From: Shewanella sp. UCD-KL21 | GTDB taxonomy: Bacteria; Pseudomonadota; Gammaproteobacteria; Enterobacterales; Shewanellaceae | Direction of reading: 5' to 3' | Length of the DNA stretch: 64,000 nt | NCBI RefSeq assembly: GCF_001957135.1 | Contig: NZ_MPHK01000018.1 | Location: forward strand, 31,456 to 95,455 | Part shown: in pieces, positions 17,705 to 27,226 of the stretch | Position numbering within the stretch: the stretch's first letter is position 1 | Layout of the letters: the number at the start of each line of letters is the position of its first letter | Translations under genes and position numbers: made by a program | The notes under the pieces: model-generated | The model's database searches: none | What the model was told of the DNA's origin: nothing | The model's input: the letters and a program-made list of their open reading frames with translations, nothing else

Positions 17705-20533
17705 ATGTCTTTTCAACAGAACATTTCAAGACGTAAGTTTATTAAGCAATGTGTCATAGGTGGTGTAACCATTTACAGCGCACCTATGCTATTTAATAAT
17801 GCCAAGGCTAGCGAGCAAAACAACATTGAAAAGCTTCGCTCTAATTGGAAAAATGAGAAAAAAGTTAGATTTCGTTTTGATGCTATTGAAAAGGTGACTG
17901 GCCAAAAAATTTATGGTCGTGATTACCGCGCTGTAGATATCCCTAGTTGGCCAAACCATCAGCATTATGCTCTAGTCATTCGTGCATCTATCGCTAATCG
18001 TGTCTTTTTAGATTTTGATATTTCATTTCTTAGCAAGGAGATGCAGCCCTACGAAATTATCACTGCAGAAAAGCTTAAACAGCATAATTTAGCCCTACCA
18101 GAATATTTTGGTGACAATATGTTGCTAGAGAAGGGAAAGACACCAGATTATTTAGGCCATGAAATTGCCATTTTACTGTTTGACTCTTTTTCTGCATTTA
18201 ATAAAGCCAAGGGGCGCATTCAGTTTAATGAGAATGTGGTGCAATACGGTGAAGAGTCGCCTTTAGTGGCTAACTCAAAAGATCCTTATGCATCATGGCG
18301 TATTGTGCGCGAAGAAGGACCTTTGGGTGAGAATGATCGCTATAGCACTTTGCAAGATGGGTTATTCTTCCCGAATTATGTCGATCACAAACCAGTGTGG
18401 CCACAAGCCGAAGATAACAGTGAAGATACAGGCAAACGCGCGATGCACTTTGCTGAGAACTTGCACTCAGACATCAGCGAGCGTGATGATTGGTTAGTCA
18501 TTGATAGAACTTATCAAACACAATCTATTGAACCTATGGCTTTTGAAGCCGAAGCTTATAACGGCTGGTATGACACTAAATCAGAAACCTTACATGTGGT
18601 GATTTCAAGCCAATCACCTCAAGATTTTTATCATCAAGCAGGGCAAGTGATTGCCAAAAGCCCATTATCAAGCAGCATTAGAAATTTAGTGGTGCACACA
18701 CCTTATATTGGTGGTGGATTTGGTGCTAAAGATCATACTCCATTCCCTTACTACGGTATTTTAGCATCACTGTTTGCTAAAGCGCCCGTGTTATTGGCCA
18801 ATGATCGCTTTGAACAATTCCAGTCAGGTATAAAGCGCCATCCATTTGAAATGGCTAACAAACTGGCATTTGATAAAAAAACTAAAAAAATACAAGGTCT
18901 CGTTTCTGATATCACAGTTGATGGCGGCGGGCGGATGAACTTTTCATCTTCAGTGACCATGGTGGGCGCCAGTGGCACACAAGGCATTTATTACATTCCT
19001 CGTAATGACATTGCTGCGGTATGTTATCCATCGCAAACCCCGCATGCTGGCTCAATGCGTGGCTACGGCACATTGCAAACAATGGCCACAATGGAAATGA
19101 TGTTCAATGAAGCGGCGGCAGAGCTCAGTATTGACCCCATTGAATTGCGTAAGATTAATGCTTTAAAGCCGGGCAAGAAAAATACCCAAGGTGCGATACC
19201 GAATGGTGATATGCGCTACCTAGAAATGCTTAATCTTTCTCAAAAGCACCCAACTTGGATTAATCGCGATGCTGCGAAAAAAGATTTCGAAGCTAAAAAT
19301 CCAAGTAAGTTATACGGTGTTGGATATGGCATCGTCTCAAAAGATTATGGTACTGGCGCCGCAGCGCCGTCATCGAGTGTAGAAATAACCCCTGAAGGTA
19401 AAATCATCGTTAAAACCTGTTCTGTGGAAATGGGCACAGGTATTGATACCTCACAAGGGTTATTAGTCTCTAAATTTCTAGGCTCAGGGGCTGATCAAGT
19501 CGAGATGGCTGTGGTTAAAGAATTTGATGCTATGGAGCTATTTGAGACTGATAATCCATATATCATGTCACAGCAACGTCAAGACGAAATGGCAAAAGAT
19601 CCTCGTTGGACGCCGGTTGTTGGTATGGCATCCGCTGCCAGTATGTCCAGTTTTTACCAAACACACTCTACAGAGCATGCCGCAAGAATTTTATTCGAAC
19701 AAACACTGTTCCCTGCAGCGGTGGCGATTTGGAAAAAAGCTTACTTTAACAGTGATTTTGCGACAGCCGATTTTGATGATATCAGCGAAGCACGTTGGAA
19801 TAACGGCAAACTAACTATCAAAGGTTACCCGCCAATTGATATTCAAACCTTGGCTAAAAAAGCCCACGTCGAAGGCATGATTACCGCTGTGATGGCTCAC
19901 GGATTTAATCGCTGGGCATGGGCATCTGCAGAGTTTGAATTCAATGGCACGGTTAAAACCTATCCACTTGATGGGATAGCCGTAAAATATGGTATTGGTG
20001 CGCGTAATATCAAAACCAACAGTTTTGGTTATCAGGTCATAGAAAGAAAAAGTGTCGACTACCCTAAAACACAATTAAATAATGCCATGGTGACTTACTA
20101 TGCCCCATGCGCCACTTTAGCCGAAATTACGGTAGAGAAGGCATCAGGAAAAGTTGAAATTCTATCAACTCATACTTGGTTAGAGCCAGGTAAAGTGTTG
20201 GTCGAAAAACTGGTTGAAGGTCAAATTGAAGGCGGTTTAACCATGGGAGTTGGCCATGCATTGTATGAATACCTTCCGGCTGATGAAACAGGCGCTGGCA
20301 ATGGCACCTGGAACCTCAACCGTTATCAAGTACCTTTGGCACAGCATAATGGAGTGTGGGATATCAACTATACTATTTTACCTCCGCTATCAGAATCAGA
20401 CCCCGCTAAAGGTATTGGCGAAGTGGTGATGATCCCTGTTGTACCAGCATTGGTCGAAGCTATTTATCAAGCGACCAACAAGCGTTTTTATCATTTACCC
20501 GTCACGTCTAAAGATATTGTAGAGGCTATTTAA
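17705..20533 (+). CDS. xanthine dehydrogenase-family molybdopterin-binding large subunit, TAT-exported
   Basis: 942 residues with a twin-arginine signal (SRRKFIK then a hydrophobic stretch), so the folded Mo enzyme is exported. The molybdenum hydroxylase motifs GGGFGAKD, SMRGYGTLQ and the catalytic Glu region KGIGEVVMIP near the C-terminus are visible. Large size without a fused Fe-S domain, plus a separate 2Fe-2S subunit and a cytochrome c, matches the isoquinoline 1-oxidoreductase/aldehyde dehydrogenase (IorB-like) group. The substrate is probably an aldehyde or N-heterocycle, not assignable here. First gene of a four-gene operon. Confidence 0.93.
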   Translation: MSFQQNISRRKFIKQCVIGGVTIYSAPMLFNNAKASEQNNIEKLRSNWKNEKKVRFRFDAIEKVTGQKIYGRDYRAVDIPSWPNHQHYALVIRASIANRVFLDFDISFLSKEMQPYEIITAEKLKQHNLALPEYFGDNMLLEKGKTPDYLGHEIAILLFDSFSAFNKAKGRIQFNENVVQYGEESPLVANSKDPYASWRIVREEGPLGENDRYSTLQDGLFFPNYVDHKPVWPQAEDNSEDTGKRAMHFAENLHSDISERDDWLVIDRTYQTQSIEPMAFEAEAYNGWYDTKSETLHVVISSQSPQDFYHQAGQVIAKSPLSSSIRNLVVHTPYIGGGFGAKDHTPFPYYGILASLFAKAPVLLANDRFEQFQSGIKRHPFEMANKLAFDKKTKKIQGLVSDITVDGGGRMNFSSSVTMVGASGTQGIYYIPRNDIAAVCYPSQTPHAGSMRGYGTLQTMATMEMMFNEAAAELSIDPIELRKINALKPGKKNTQGAIPNGDMRYLEMLNLSQKHPTWINRDAAKKDFEAKNPSKLYGVGYGIVSKDYGTGAAAPSSSVEITPEGKIIVKTCSVEMGTGIDTSQGLLVSKFLGSGADQVEMAVVKEFDAMELFETDNPYIMSQQRQDEMAKDPRWTPVVGMASAASMSSFYQTHSTEHAARILFEQTLFPAAVAIWKKAYFNSDFATADFDDISEARWNNGKLTIKGYPPIDIQTLAKKAHVEGMITAVMAHGFNRWAWASAEFEFNGTVKTYPLDGIAVKYGIGARNIKTNSFGYQVIERKSVDYPKTQLNNAMVTYYAPCATLAEITVEKASGKVEILSTHTWLEPGKVLVEKLVEGQIEGGLTMGVGHALYEYLPADETGAGNGTWNLNRYQVPLAQHNGVWDINYTILPPLSESDPAKGIGEVVMIPVVPALVEAIYQATNKRFYHLPVTSKDIVEAI

Positions 20534-20535
20534 TC

Positions 20536-21066
20536 ATGAGCATGATCAGTGTAACTATCAACAACAAGTTGTACGGCCCTTTAGAAGTTGATCCTGAAGT
20601 GAAAATGACCGACTTTCTACATGAGTATTTAAATCTTACAGGTACAAAATTTGGTTGCGGCCAAGGGGTATGTCAAGCCTGTACCATCATTGTAGATAAT
20701 GAGGATGGTAGTAGCGAAACCGTGCGTACATGTATCACCAGTGCCATGGTGTTTAACGGTAAAAAGTTAAGAACCATTGAAGGTCACGCTAAGACAAGCC
20801 CAAAAGGCGAAATCATCGCATTACACCCGGTTCAAGAAGCGTTTATTGAAAACTTCTCGTTTCAATGTGGTTGGTGCACCTCAGGTTTTACCAATAAAAC
20901 GGTTGCTTTGGTTGAAAAGCTAAAACGCAATCCCATTGCCAAAGATGATGTACAACAAGTCATTGAAGCTGAATTAAAAGATCACGTCTGTCGCTGTACC
21001 GGTTATGTGAAATATTACCAAGCCGTAAAAGAGCTGATTTTATCGACCGAAGGAGCAACAGTGTAA
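20536..21066 (+). CDS. 2Fe-2S subunit of the molybdenum hydroxylase
   Basis: 176 residues. The plant-type ferredoxin cluster motif CGQGVCQAC lies at about 46-54 with a fourth Cys near residue 70, and the all-helical domain carries the second cluster (CGWC ... CRC). It passes electrons from Mo to the cytochrome subunit. It lacks a signal peptide, as expected for hitch-hiking export with the TAT-borne large subunit. It starts two bases after the large subunit and its end touches the cytochrome start. Confidence 0.95.
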   Translation: MSMISVTINNKLYGPLEVDPEVKMTDFLHEYLNLTGTKFGCGQGVCQACTIIVDNEDGSSETVRTCITSAMVFNGKKLRTIEGHAKTSPKGEIIALHPVQEAFIENFSFQCGWCTSGFTNKTVALVEKLKRNPIAKDDVQQVIEAELKDHVCRCTGYVKYYQAVKELILSTEGATV

Positions 21067-22289
21067 TGCAAAAACTTGTCCCTTTAGCCATGATGTTTGC
21101 TGTTAGCCCATTGGCAATGGCAGACGCTGAAAATGATTTAGTACAACAGGGTAAATACTTATCCGAGCTGGCAGATTGTGTCGCTTGTCACACTACCGAT
21201 GGTGGTGAGCCATATGCTGGTGGTCTGTCATTTAAAACGCCTTTTGGTACTATTTACTCGACCAATATTACTTCTGATAAGAAAGAAGGGATGGGTCATT
21301 ATAGTTTTGAAGAATTTGAAAAAGCATTGCGTCACGGCGTAGCCCCTAAAGGCAATCTTTATCCGGCGATGCCGTATACGTCTTTTGACAAGATCACCCA
21401 AGATGATATGCGTGCACTATATGCCTATTTCATGAGTACTACGCCTTCTTCACAACCCAATCCTGATAACGATGTCATGTTTCCTGCCAATATTCGCATG
21501 GGATTAAAAGCATGGAATCTGCTCAATCATAGTCCGCAAGAGTATGTCGCGGATAGCAGTAAAAGTGAAGATTGGAACCGAGGTAACTACATTCTCAATA
21601 GCTTTGGTCATTGCGCCGAATGTCATACTCCTCGTGATATCACATTTGCCATGGATCAAGAGCAACATTATCAAGGCGCAATGATTGGTAATACTTGGGC
21701 GCCAGATATCACACCAGAGACACTGGTGGATCAAGGTTGGAGCTCTGAAGATATCAAAGATTTAATCGGTACTGGTTATTCTCGCAAAGGGACCGTTGTC
21801 GGTGAAATGTATACCGCGATCTACCACAGTTTAAGTAAATTTGATGAAAAAGACTTAAATGCAGCAACCGTTTATTTACTGGATAGTGATGAAAATGTTG
21901 AAGGTAAGCCACTAACATTTAATGCCGAAGCTAACGAAGGTGAAGGATATAATCTTTACATGGGTTACTGCGCAAGTTGTCATGGTGTAGAAGGTGAAGG
22001 TAAAACTAACTTCGCCCCAGGGTTAGCGGGTAATGGCACTTTAGCACATGACAATAGCGTTAATTTAATGGTCGCTACCCTTTATGGTATTAAGCCGCAG
22101 CATTACTCAACCTTAGTCTCATTTGATGCCATGCCTGGCTACGACAAAGACTTATCTGATAGCGAGCTAACTGAGTTAGTGAACTACCTTAAGGCCGCTT
22201 TCACTCCATCTTCAATACGATTTACAGAAGCTGAAATGAGCGAACTGCGTAAAGAAGTAGAGGAGAACCAAGAAAATGCAGCTCACTGA
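21066..22289 (+). CDS. triheme cytochrome c subunit of the molybdenum hydroxylase
   Basis: 407 residues with a Sec signal peptide (cleavage near Ala-Met-Ala-Asp) and three CxxCH heme motifs (CVACH, CAECH, CASCH), as in alcohol/aldehyde dehydrogenase cytochrome subunits. It would take electrons from the 2Fe-2S subunit to the periplasmic or quinone pool. The gene begins on the last base of the preceding stop codon (TAATG) and overlaps the next start by 14 bases, so all four genes are tightly coupled. Confidence 0.94.
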   Translation: MQKLVPLAMMFAVSPLAMADAENDLVQQGKYLSELADCVACHTTDGGEPYAGGLSFKTPFGTIYSTNITSDKKEGMGHYSFEEFEKALRHGVAPKGNLYPAMPYTSFDKITQDDMRALYAYFMSTTPSSQPNPDNDVMFPANIRMGLKAWNLLNHSPQEYVADSSKSEDWNRGNYILNSFGHCAECHTPRDITFAMDQEQHYQGAMIGNTWAPDITPETLVDQGWSSEDIKDLIGTGYSRKGTVVGEMYTAIYHSLSKFDEKDLNAATVYLLDSDENVEGKPLTFNAEANEGEGYNLYMGYCASCHGVEGEGKTNFAPGLAGNGTLAHDNSVNLMVATLYGIKPQHYSTLVSFDAMPGYDKDLSDSELTELVNYLKAAFTPSSIRFTEAEMSELRKEVEENQENAAH

Positions 22290-23271
22290 TCTCAATGTCT
22301 TGAGTGGTGTTCGTGATTGGATGGCCCGAGATGAATCCTTTTGGTTATGCACCATTATCGGGACTTATGGCTCTGCGCCACGTCCTTGCGGCTCATTATT
22401 TGCCTGGAATGGCAAGCAACGTCTGGGCTCAATCTCGGGGGGCTGCTTAGAAGATGCGTTTATCAAGCAACTTGATAACGCAACAACAGCGCAGCACTAT
22501 CCGTATGAGTTCTGCTATAGCAAAGAGTTGGTGCAAGATGGGATTCAAGTCGAACTGCCTTGTGGTGGTGTGATTCGTCTTTTAGTCGAAAAAATCAACC
22601 CAGAGCATGCCGATCATATTGAGCAGGTTTACCAACGTGCGGCGAGTCACCAAGCTTTTGCTCGTCAAGTTGACTTGGTAACGGCTAAAGCACAGGTGAT
22701 TGAACATCAATTGCCGAGTACTGCAGTGGTGATGACGGAAAATCGTGTGACCATTGCTTATGATCAAGTATGGACCATATTGATTTTAGGTATCAGCCAA
22801 GTGAGCGAATGGGTTGCTAAGCTTGGCCTGATGGCGGGCTGTGATGTTAAAGTCTGCGATATGCGTAAATCATTAGCTGATAGCTGGACTTTTGATGCCG
22901 CTGCGGGTGGTGTCGATATTAGCTGGTGTTCGCCTGATATTTTTGTCGACCAACATGCTGACAAAAATAGTGCCGTACTGGCATTGGCACATGATCCAAG
23001 AATTGATGACATAGGGCTAATGGCCGCCGTTGAATCTGATGCTTATTACATTGGTGCCATGGGATCAATGAAAACGACCAGTAAGCGTTTTGAGCGATTA
23101 GCGCGGATAGGTGAATTGACCGACGCGCAACTGGCTAGCATTCATGCGCCTATTGGACTGAAAATTGGCAGTAAAACGCCCTTTGAAATAGCGGTATCTG
23201 TTATTGCTGGACTAATTGATAAACGCCATCAATTAGCCACAACCGTTAACATAAAGACGGTTGCAGCATAA
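22276..23271 (+). CDS. XdhC/CoxI-family molybdenum hydroxylase maturation factor
   Basis: 331 residues. XdhC proteins bind Mo cofactor, assist its sulfuration and hand it to xanthine dehydrogenase-type enzymes. The N-terminal domain (GTYGSAPRPCGSLFAW ... GSISGGCLEDAF) and the C-terminal Rossmann domain with the YIGAMGSMKTTSKR ... PIGLKIGSKTPFEIAVSVIAGLI stretch are standard. It ends the operon; the location strongly supports the operon's Mo-hydroxylase role and the need for a sulfurated cofactor. Confidence 0.94.
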   Translation: MQLTDLNVLSGVRDWMARDESFWLCTIIGTYGSAPRPCGSLFAWNGKQRLGSISGGCLEDAFIKQLDNATTAQHYPYEFCYSKELVQDGIQVELPCGGVIRLLVEKINPEHADHIEQVYQRAASHQAFARQVDLVTAKAQVIEHQLPSTAVVMTENRVTIAYDQVWTILILGISQVSEWVAKLGLMAGCDVKVCDMRKSLADSWTFDAAAGGVDISWCSPDIFVDQHADKNSAVLALAHDPRIDDIGLMAAVESDAYYIGAMGSMKTTSKRFERLARIGELTDAQLASIHAPIGLKIGSKTPFEIAVSVIAGLIDKRHQLATTVNIKTVAA

Positions 23272-23303
23272 TCAACATGCTTATATCTGGGTGATTTATT
23301 CAG

Positions 23304-23328
23304 AAGGCTTACCTGTGGTGAGCCTCTT
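23304..23328 (+). terminator. probable terminator after xdhC-like gene
   Basis: AGGCTTACC, three-base loop, GGTGAGCCT, then CTTTAATC. The stem is good but the T run is short. Confidence 0.5.
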
Positions 23329-23458
23329 TAATCGTTGCGCTGAGTCGCCTTTACCTTCTCGCTATAACTTAACTAACATTAGCCATAAAAACTGTTGGTT
23401 AATTGCGTCGATTCAGGTAAAAGTGGTGCTATCACTTTAGCAGCAAGTATATTCTTCC

Positions 23459-24100
23459 ATGAGACCTATCTTATCCATTTTATTGATAACCTTATCATTG
23501 GCGTTATTAATCCCCGGGGTGACTCAACCCATTTTAACTATTCAAGGCTCCATCGAAAAATCGGAGTTAGTTGAAGCCGGCGTGACCATGTTTACCGAAA
23601 GCTTATCAGCAGATAACCGCAGTAATGCCCGCAGTATGCTGGATATGGCGGTGAGTATGCTCGGCTTTGATAATATTGAAGGCGAGGTAGAGGTTTTTTA
23701 TAAAACCCGCAGTATTGTTGATACCGTCAATGAGTTATATCAATCCAATAATATCTTAGTTGCCGCATTGGTGGGTTTATTCAGTATCGTTTTTCCGGCG
23801 ATGAAGTTAATCACTATGTTGCTGGTCAATCTGCCAATATTTAAGCCGTTGCAACATGGATTAATGACATTTATTGGTGCTATTGGAAAGTGGTCAATGG
23901 CAGATGTGTTTGTGGTGGCGTTAATCATTGTTTATATGGCGGGCAATGCGTCTGCCGGTATGGGCGAGCTACTGACCACCACAGCCCACTTTGAAATAGG
24001 CTTTTATTATTTTAGCGCTTATTGCGTGTTTTCAATTGCCAGTCATTGGTTAATGGCCAGTAGCGTTAACAAGCGTCACACCAGTAAACCGTCGCTGTAA
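23459..24100 (+). CDS. PqiA-like inner-membrane protein
   Basis: 213 residues with a hydrophobic N-terminus, a polar stretch of about 75 residues likely facing the periplasm, then three membrane helices. The segment FPAMKLITMLLV ... GKWSMADVFVVALI is the hallmark of the paraquat-inducible protein A family, which works with MCE proteins in lipid trafficking across the envelope. This copy is shorter than PqiA (one module rather than two) and has no MCE partner beside it. Monocistronic or with the small gene that follows. Confidence 0.8.
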   Translation: MRPILSILLITLSLALLIPGVTQPILTIQGSIEKSELVEAGVTMFTESLSADNRSNARSMLDMAVSMLGFDNIEGEVEVFYKTRSIVDTVNELYQSNNILVAALVGLFSIVFPAMKLITMLLVNLPIFKPLQHGLMTFIGAIGKWSMADVFVVALIIVYMAGNASAGMGELLTTTAHFEIGFYYFSAYCVFSIASHWLMASSVNKRHTSKPSL

Positions 24101-24192
24101 TTGTATAACATAGTAAAAATTGATATTGGCGGCTTACACTGACTGTTCCGATAATAACCTTTCATATTCACAAAGGTGGTTATCTCATCATT

Positions 24193-24420
24193 ATGTTTCG
24201 GCTGCTAAATTCAAAATTCATTAAAGCCAGCGCGATAGTTTGTCTGTGCGTTATTGCCATTGTTGCCTCAGTGCAAACAACGGGTTTAACCCGCGCTGTG
24301 ATTGAGCTACTCGCATTCAGTGGCTTGATTGCACTGGCGTTAGCTAAACCTGATATTCAGCAAGAACAGCCAGAGGTTATTAAGCAGCAGAACCCGCAGA
24401 ATAACCCACAAGATCTATAA
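24193..24420 (+). CDS. small two-helix membrane protein, unknown function
   Basis: 75 residues: two hydrophobic segments (about 10-28 and 33-50), then a polar Gln/Asn-rich tail. No family recognised. It is about 90 bases downstream of the PqiA-like gene on the same strand and may be co-transcribed. Coding status rests on the ORF and membrane-protein composition. Confidence 0.55.
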   Translation: MFRLLNSKFIKASAIVCLCVIAIVASVQTTGLTRAVIELLAFSGLIALALAKPDIQQEQPEVIKQQNPQNNPQDL

Positions 24421-24459
24421 CTGCATCTAGCGCAGTCATTGCCGCAACAGCTGCTCAAG

Positions 24460-25401
24460 TTAATTTCCCGTCAATAAAATATACCCAAGTGATGCACTGC
24501 CAATGGCCAGCCACAAGATGATCCCCAACATTAACGGCTTGGGCCCATTAGCGCGCATTTTACTGACCGTGATACCAGCGCCAATTAAAAACAAACACAC
24601 AATAAGCAACTGCTTGGACGTGCTAAACAGCACGTCATAAACCGGCTGACCTTGTGGGATAAAGTAAGCTACCAATATGGCGATACAATAAAAGCCAATA
24701 AAATACGGGATCGATATTTTTGATTTGTCGCCGCCAAAAACTATTGCGCTGAGTAAGGCAATAGGGATGATCCAAAGCGCTCTAGCCAGTTTAATGGTGG
24801 TGGCGGTTTTTAATGCCTCATCGCCATAAGCAGAGGCAGCGCCAACCACAGATGAAGTATCGTGAATGGCAATGGCGCTCCACACGCCAAAATCATATTG
24901 GCTAAGTGATAACGCGTGGCCAATAGTGGGAAATAAAAATAATGCCGCTGAATTAAGTAAAAACACACAGGCCAGCGATACCGCAATTTGCTCATTTTTG
25001 GCATTAATAGCAGGCGCGACAGCCGCTATCGCGCTACCGCCACAAATCGCGGTGCCGCAACTGATTAAATGACCCGTCTTAACTTCTAATTTCATTAACC
25101 GGGTTAAGCCAAAGCCAAGCATCAGTGTGAAAAAGATAGAGCCAACGATTAAGCCAAGATTATGACTACTGGCAGCAATCGCTTCAGGTAAATTAATCCC
25201 AAAACCTAAACCAACAATTGAATAGGCTAATAACTTTTTAGTGAGCTTATTTAAGTCAATATGGCTTGGCACCATGCCAACACTGGCAAGGGTGAAACCC
25301 ATGAGCAAGGCAACAGGGGAAGAGATAACAGGCGTTAAGCAAACTAAGCCAACAGCAATAAATAGCCACAGTTTAAAGCGCGAAGAAAAAGCAGTTGTCA
25401 T
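24460..25401 (-). CDS. YeiH/YadS-type putative sulfate exporter family membrane protein
   Basis: 313 residues, about ten membrane helices. The stretches [37 protein letters not shown] and [18 protein letters not shown] are characteristic of the UPF0324/YeiH family. A transport role is assumed but no substrate is proven. Monocistronic, convergent with the gene on its left. Confidence 0.88.
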   Translation of the reverse strand: MTTAFSSRFKLWLFIAVGLVCLTPVISSPVALLMGFTLASVGMVPSHIDLNKLTKKLLAYSIVGLGFGINLPEAIAASSHNLGLIVGSIFFTLMLGFGLTRLMKLEVKTGHLISCGTAICGGSAIAAVAPAINAKNEQIAVSLACVFLLNSAALFLFPTIGHALSLSQYDFGVWSAIAIHDTSSVVGAASAYGDEALKTATTIKLARALWIIPIALLSAIVFGGDKSKISIPYFIGFYCIAILVAYFIPQGQPVYDVLFSTSKQLLIVCLFLIGAGITVSKMRANGPKPLMLGIILWLAIGSASLGYILLTGN

Positions 25402-25618
25402 TAGGCTTTGATGATCTCTGGAATTAAATGTTGCAGCGGTTTATGGCGAATTCTTGTAAAAGCCGTCACCAGATTTGCCCGAAGCGTCGATGCTTGAGTG
25501 TAACAATTAGATTGCCATGGCACGATTAAATTGAACTGAAAGTTTTTAATTAAGCTGCATTTCAACGGCTAGCTGTTGTTAAGCGCCGCTAACATCGCAG
25601 TTTTTGTCTTTGAGCATA

Positions 25619-25672
25619 TTGACATTGTTTGATAGTCAAAATACTATTTGGGAATATAGTTTGATAGTCAAA
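25619..25672 (+). promoter_or_regulatory. dmeF promoter with two MarR-type operators
   Basis: TTGACA (25619-25624), 17-base spacer, TACTAT (25642-25647). The identical 13-mer TTTGATAGTCAAA (inverted arms TTTGA/TCAAA) occurs inside the spacer at 25628-25640 and again at 25660-25672 just past the expected transcription start. This is a classical repression layout; the MarR protein two genes on is the obvious binder. Confidence 0.82.
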
Positions 25673-25684
25673 CAAAGGTGTCTT

Positions 25685-26707
25685 TTGAAATTTTTAAATC
25701 AACATCATCATCAATTTAGTTCGTTGCACAATAAAGGTGAGAAACGCACCCTGTACGTGTTGATTTTAACCGTAACTGCCATGGTGGTTGAGATTGTCGC
25801 CGGTACCATTTACGGCTCAATGGCTTTACTGGCTGATGGTTGGCACATGGGCACGCATGCTGCGGCATTTTGTATCACCTTATTTACTTATCGCTATGCC
25901 AGAAAGCATGCTGGCAGTGATAAATTTTCTTTTGGGACTGGCAAGGTCAGTGTATTAGGCGGTTACACCAGCGCGATAGTGCTTGGAGTGGTGGCGTTAT
26001 TGATGCTGGCTGAATCGATTCACCGGCTGTTTAATCCGCAAAACATTCAATTTAATGAAGCAATTATGGTGGCCTTTATTGGTTTGGCGGTAAATGTGGT
26101 TAGCATGTTCTTGCTGGGCGATCATCATCATGGCCATGATCACTCTCATGGGCATGCCCATTCCGATAGCCATTCACATAAGCACTCACATAACCATTCA
26201 CATAAGCACTCACATGGGAATTCGCATAACCATTCTCACCATGAAACCGCGCAAGCAGAACATCAGCATGATCGCCAAGATAAGCAGCATCATGATCACA
26301 ACTTAAGGGCGGCTTATTTACATGTGTTAGCCGATGCTCTGACTTCAGTATTGGCTATTGTGGCGCTAATTTTTGGTAAGTTTTATGGCTGGAACTGGCT
26401 TGATGCGGTAATGGGCATGGTGGGCGCTGCGGTGATTTGTAAGTGGACCTTAGGCTTATTAAAGCAAACTAGCCCTGTATTGCTAGATGAAAATATAGAT
26501 CAGCATTATCGTCAGGCAATAACAGAAGCATTACAGCCCTTTGCCAGCATCAAAGATATGCATATATGGAAGATCAGTGGCGATCATTACTCAGCGGCCA
26601 TCATTCTTGAGTCTCACGTTGATAAAAGCATTGCTGAATACAAACAATTATTAGCGAACTTTGATAAAATTAATCATCTCACCCTTGAGGTTCATCCTGT
26701 TAAATAA
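25685..26707 (+). CDS. dmeF: cation diffusion facilitator, DmeF-like divalent metal exporter
   Basis: 340 residues from the TTG at 25685, preferred over the longer frame start at 25604 because that one lies upstream of the promoter and operators, whereas AAAGG is correctly placed before 25685. Six helices; metal-site Asp/His pairs in ADGWHMGTHAAAF and HVLADALTSVLA; a long cytoplasmic loop packed with His (about 26110-26290) between helices 4 and 5; and a C-terminal CDF domain. DmeF members export cobalt/nickel/zinc; exact metal not determined. The downstream marR start overlaps its stop. Confidence 0.92.
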   Translation: MKFLNQHHHQFSSLHNKGEKRTLYVLILTVTAMVVEIVAGTIYGSMALLADGWHMGTHAAAFCITLFTYRYARKHAGSDKFSFGTGKVSVLGGYTSAIVLGVVALLMLAESIHRLFNPQNIQFNEAIMVAFIGLAVNVVSMFLLGDHHHGHDHSHGHAHSDSHSHKHSHNHSHKHSHGNSHNHSHHETAQAEHQHDRQDKQHHDHNLRAAYLHVLADALTSVLAIVALIFGKFYGWNWLDAVMGMVGAAVICKWTLGLLKQTSPVLLDENIDQHYRQAITEALQPFASIKDMHIWKISGDHYSAAIILESHVDKSIAEYKQLLANFDKINHLTLEVHPVK

Positions 26708-27123
26708 TGAAAAATCTACAAAACCTAAATCACTTACTGACTGAATTTTACGACAAGATGGCTTCTTGGGAGCAATCGGTGGTAAAAGAAACCGGCTATT
26801 CATTGGCGCAAACCCATACCATTGAAGTATTGGGCAATCATGGTCCTTTACGGATGAAGGCGTTGGCGCAAAAGCTGGCGATCACCACTGGCACCTTAAC
26901 TGTTCAGGTGGATAAATTAGTCCAAGCTCAGCTAATTGAACGCTGTGCACATCCCGATGATAGACGCTCAATCGTGGTAGTGTTAACAGAAGCTGGGCAA
27001 GTGATCCATCGCCAGCATAATCAATTACATTTAGATTTAGTGGCTGATTTGAGCCGCAATATCGACCCTGAGCATCTACAGGTTTTACAAAGCTGCTTAG
27101 CAAAAATGAACCAAGAGTTTTAA
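26707..27123 (+). CDS. MarR-family regulator of the metal exporter
   Basis: 138 residues with winged helix-turn-helix (LRMKALAQKLAITTGTLTVQVDKLVQAQLIERCAHPDDRRS, residues about 46-86), including the wing Asp-Asp-Arg-Arg typical of MarR. It overlaps the dmeF stop as TAATG, so exporter and regulator form one transcript and autoregulate through the repeated TTTGATAGTCAAA sites. It may sense metal directly or through a His-rich N-terminal region. Confidence 0.92.
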   Translation: MKNLQNLNHLLTEFYDKMASWEQSVVKETGYSLAQTHTIEVLGNHGPLRMKALAQKLAITTGTLTVQVDKLVQAQLIERCAHPDDRRSIVVVLTEAGQVIHRQHNQLHLDLVADLSRNIDPEHLQVLQSCLAKMNQEF

Positions 27124-27146
27124 GATAAAGCCCATGCAAAAACAAT

Positions 27147-27184
27147 AAAGTCCAAGCTATATGATCTTAGCTTGGACTTTTTTA
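27147..27184 (+). terminator. strong intrinsic terminator after marR
   Basis: Thirteen-base perfect arms AAAGTCCAAGCTA / TAGCTTGGACTTT with an eight-base loop, followed by more T. Confidence 0.93.
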
Positions 27185-27226
27185 TTTACTATGTTTAGCA
27201 ACTTAAACCGCTAGCAAGCTCATCAA

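Noticed and set aside
26110..26290. Dense CAT/CAC repeats
   Set aside because: They encode the His-rich metal loop of the CDF exporter, and are not a separate repeat element.
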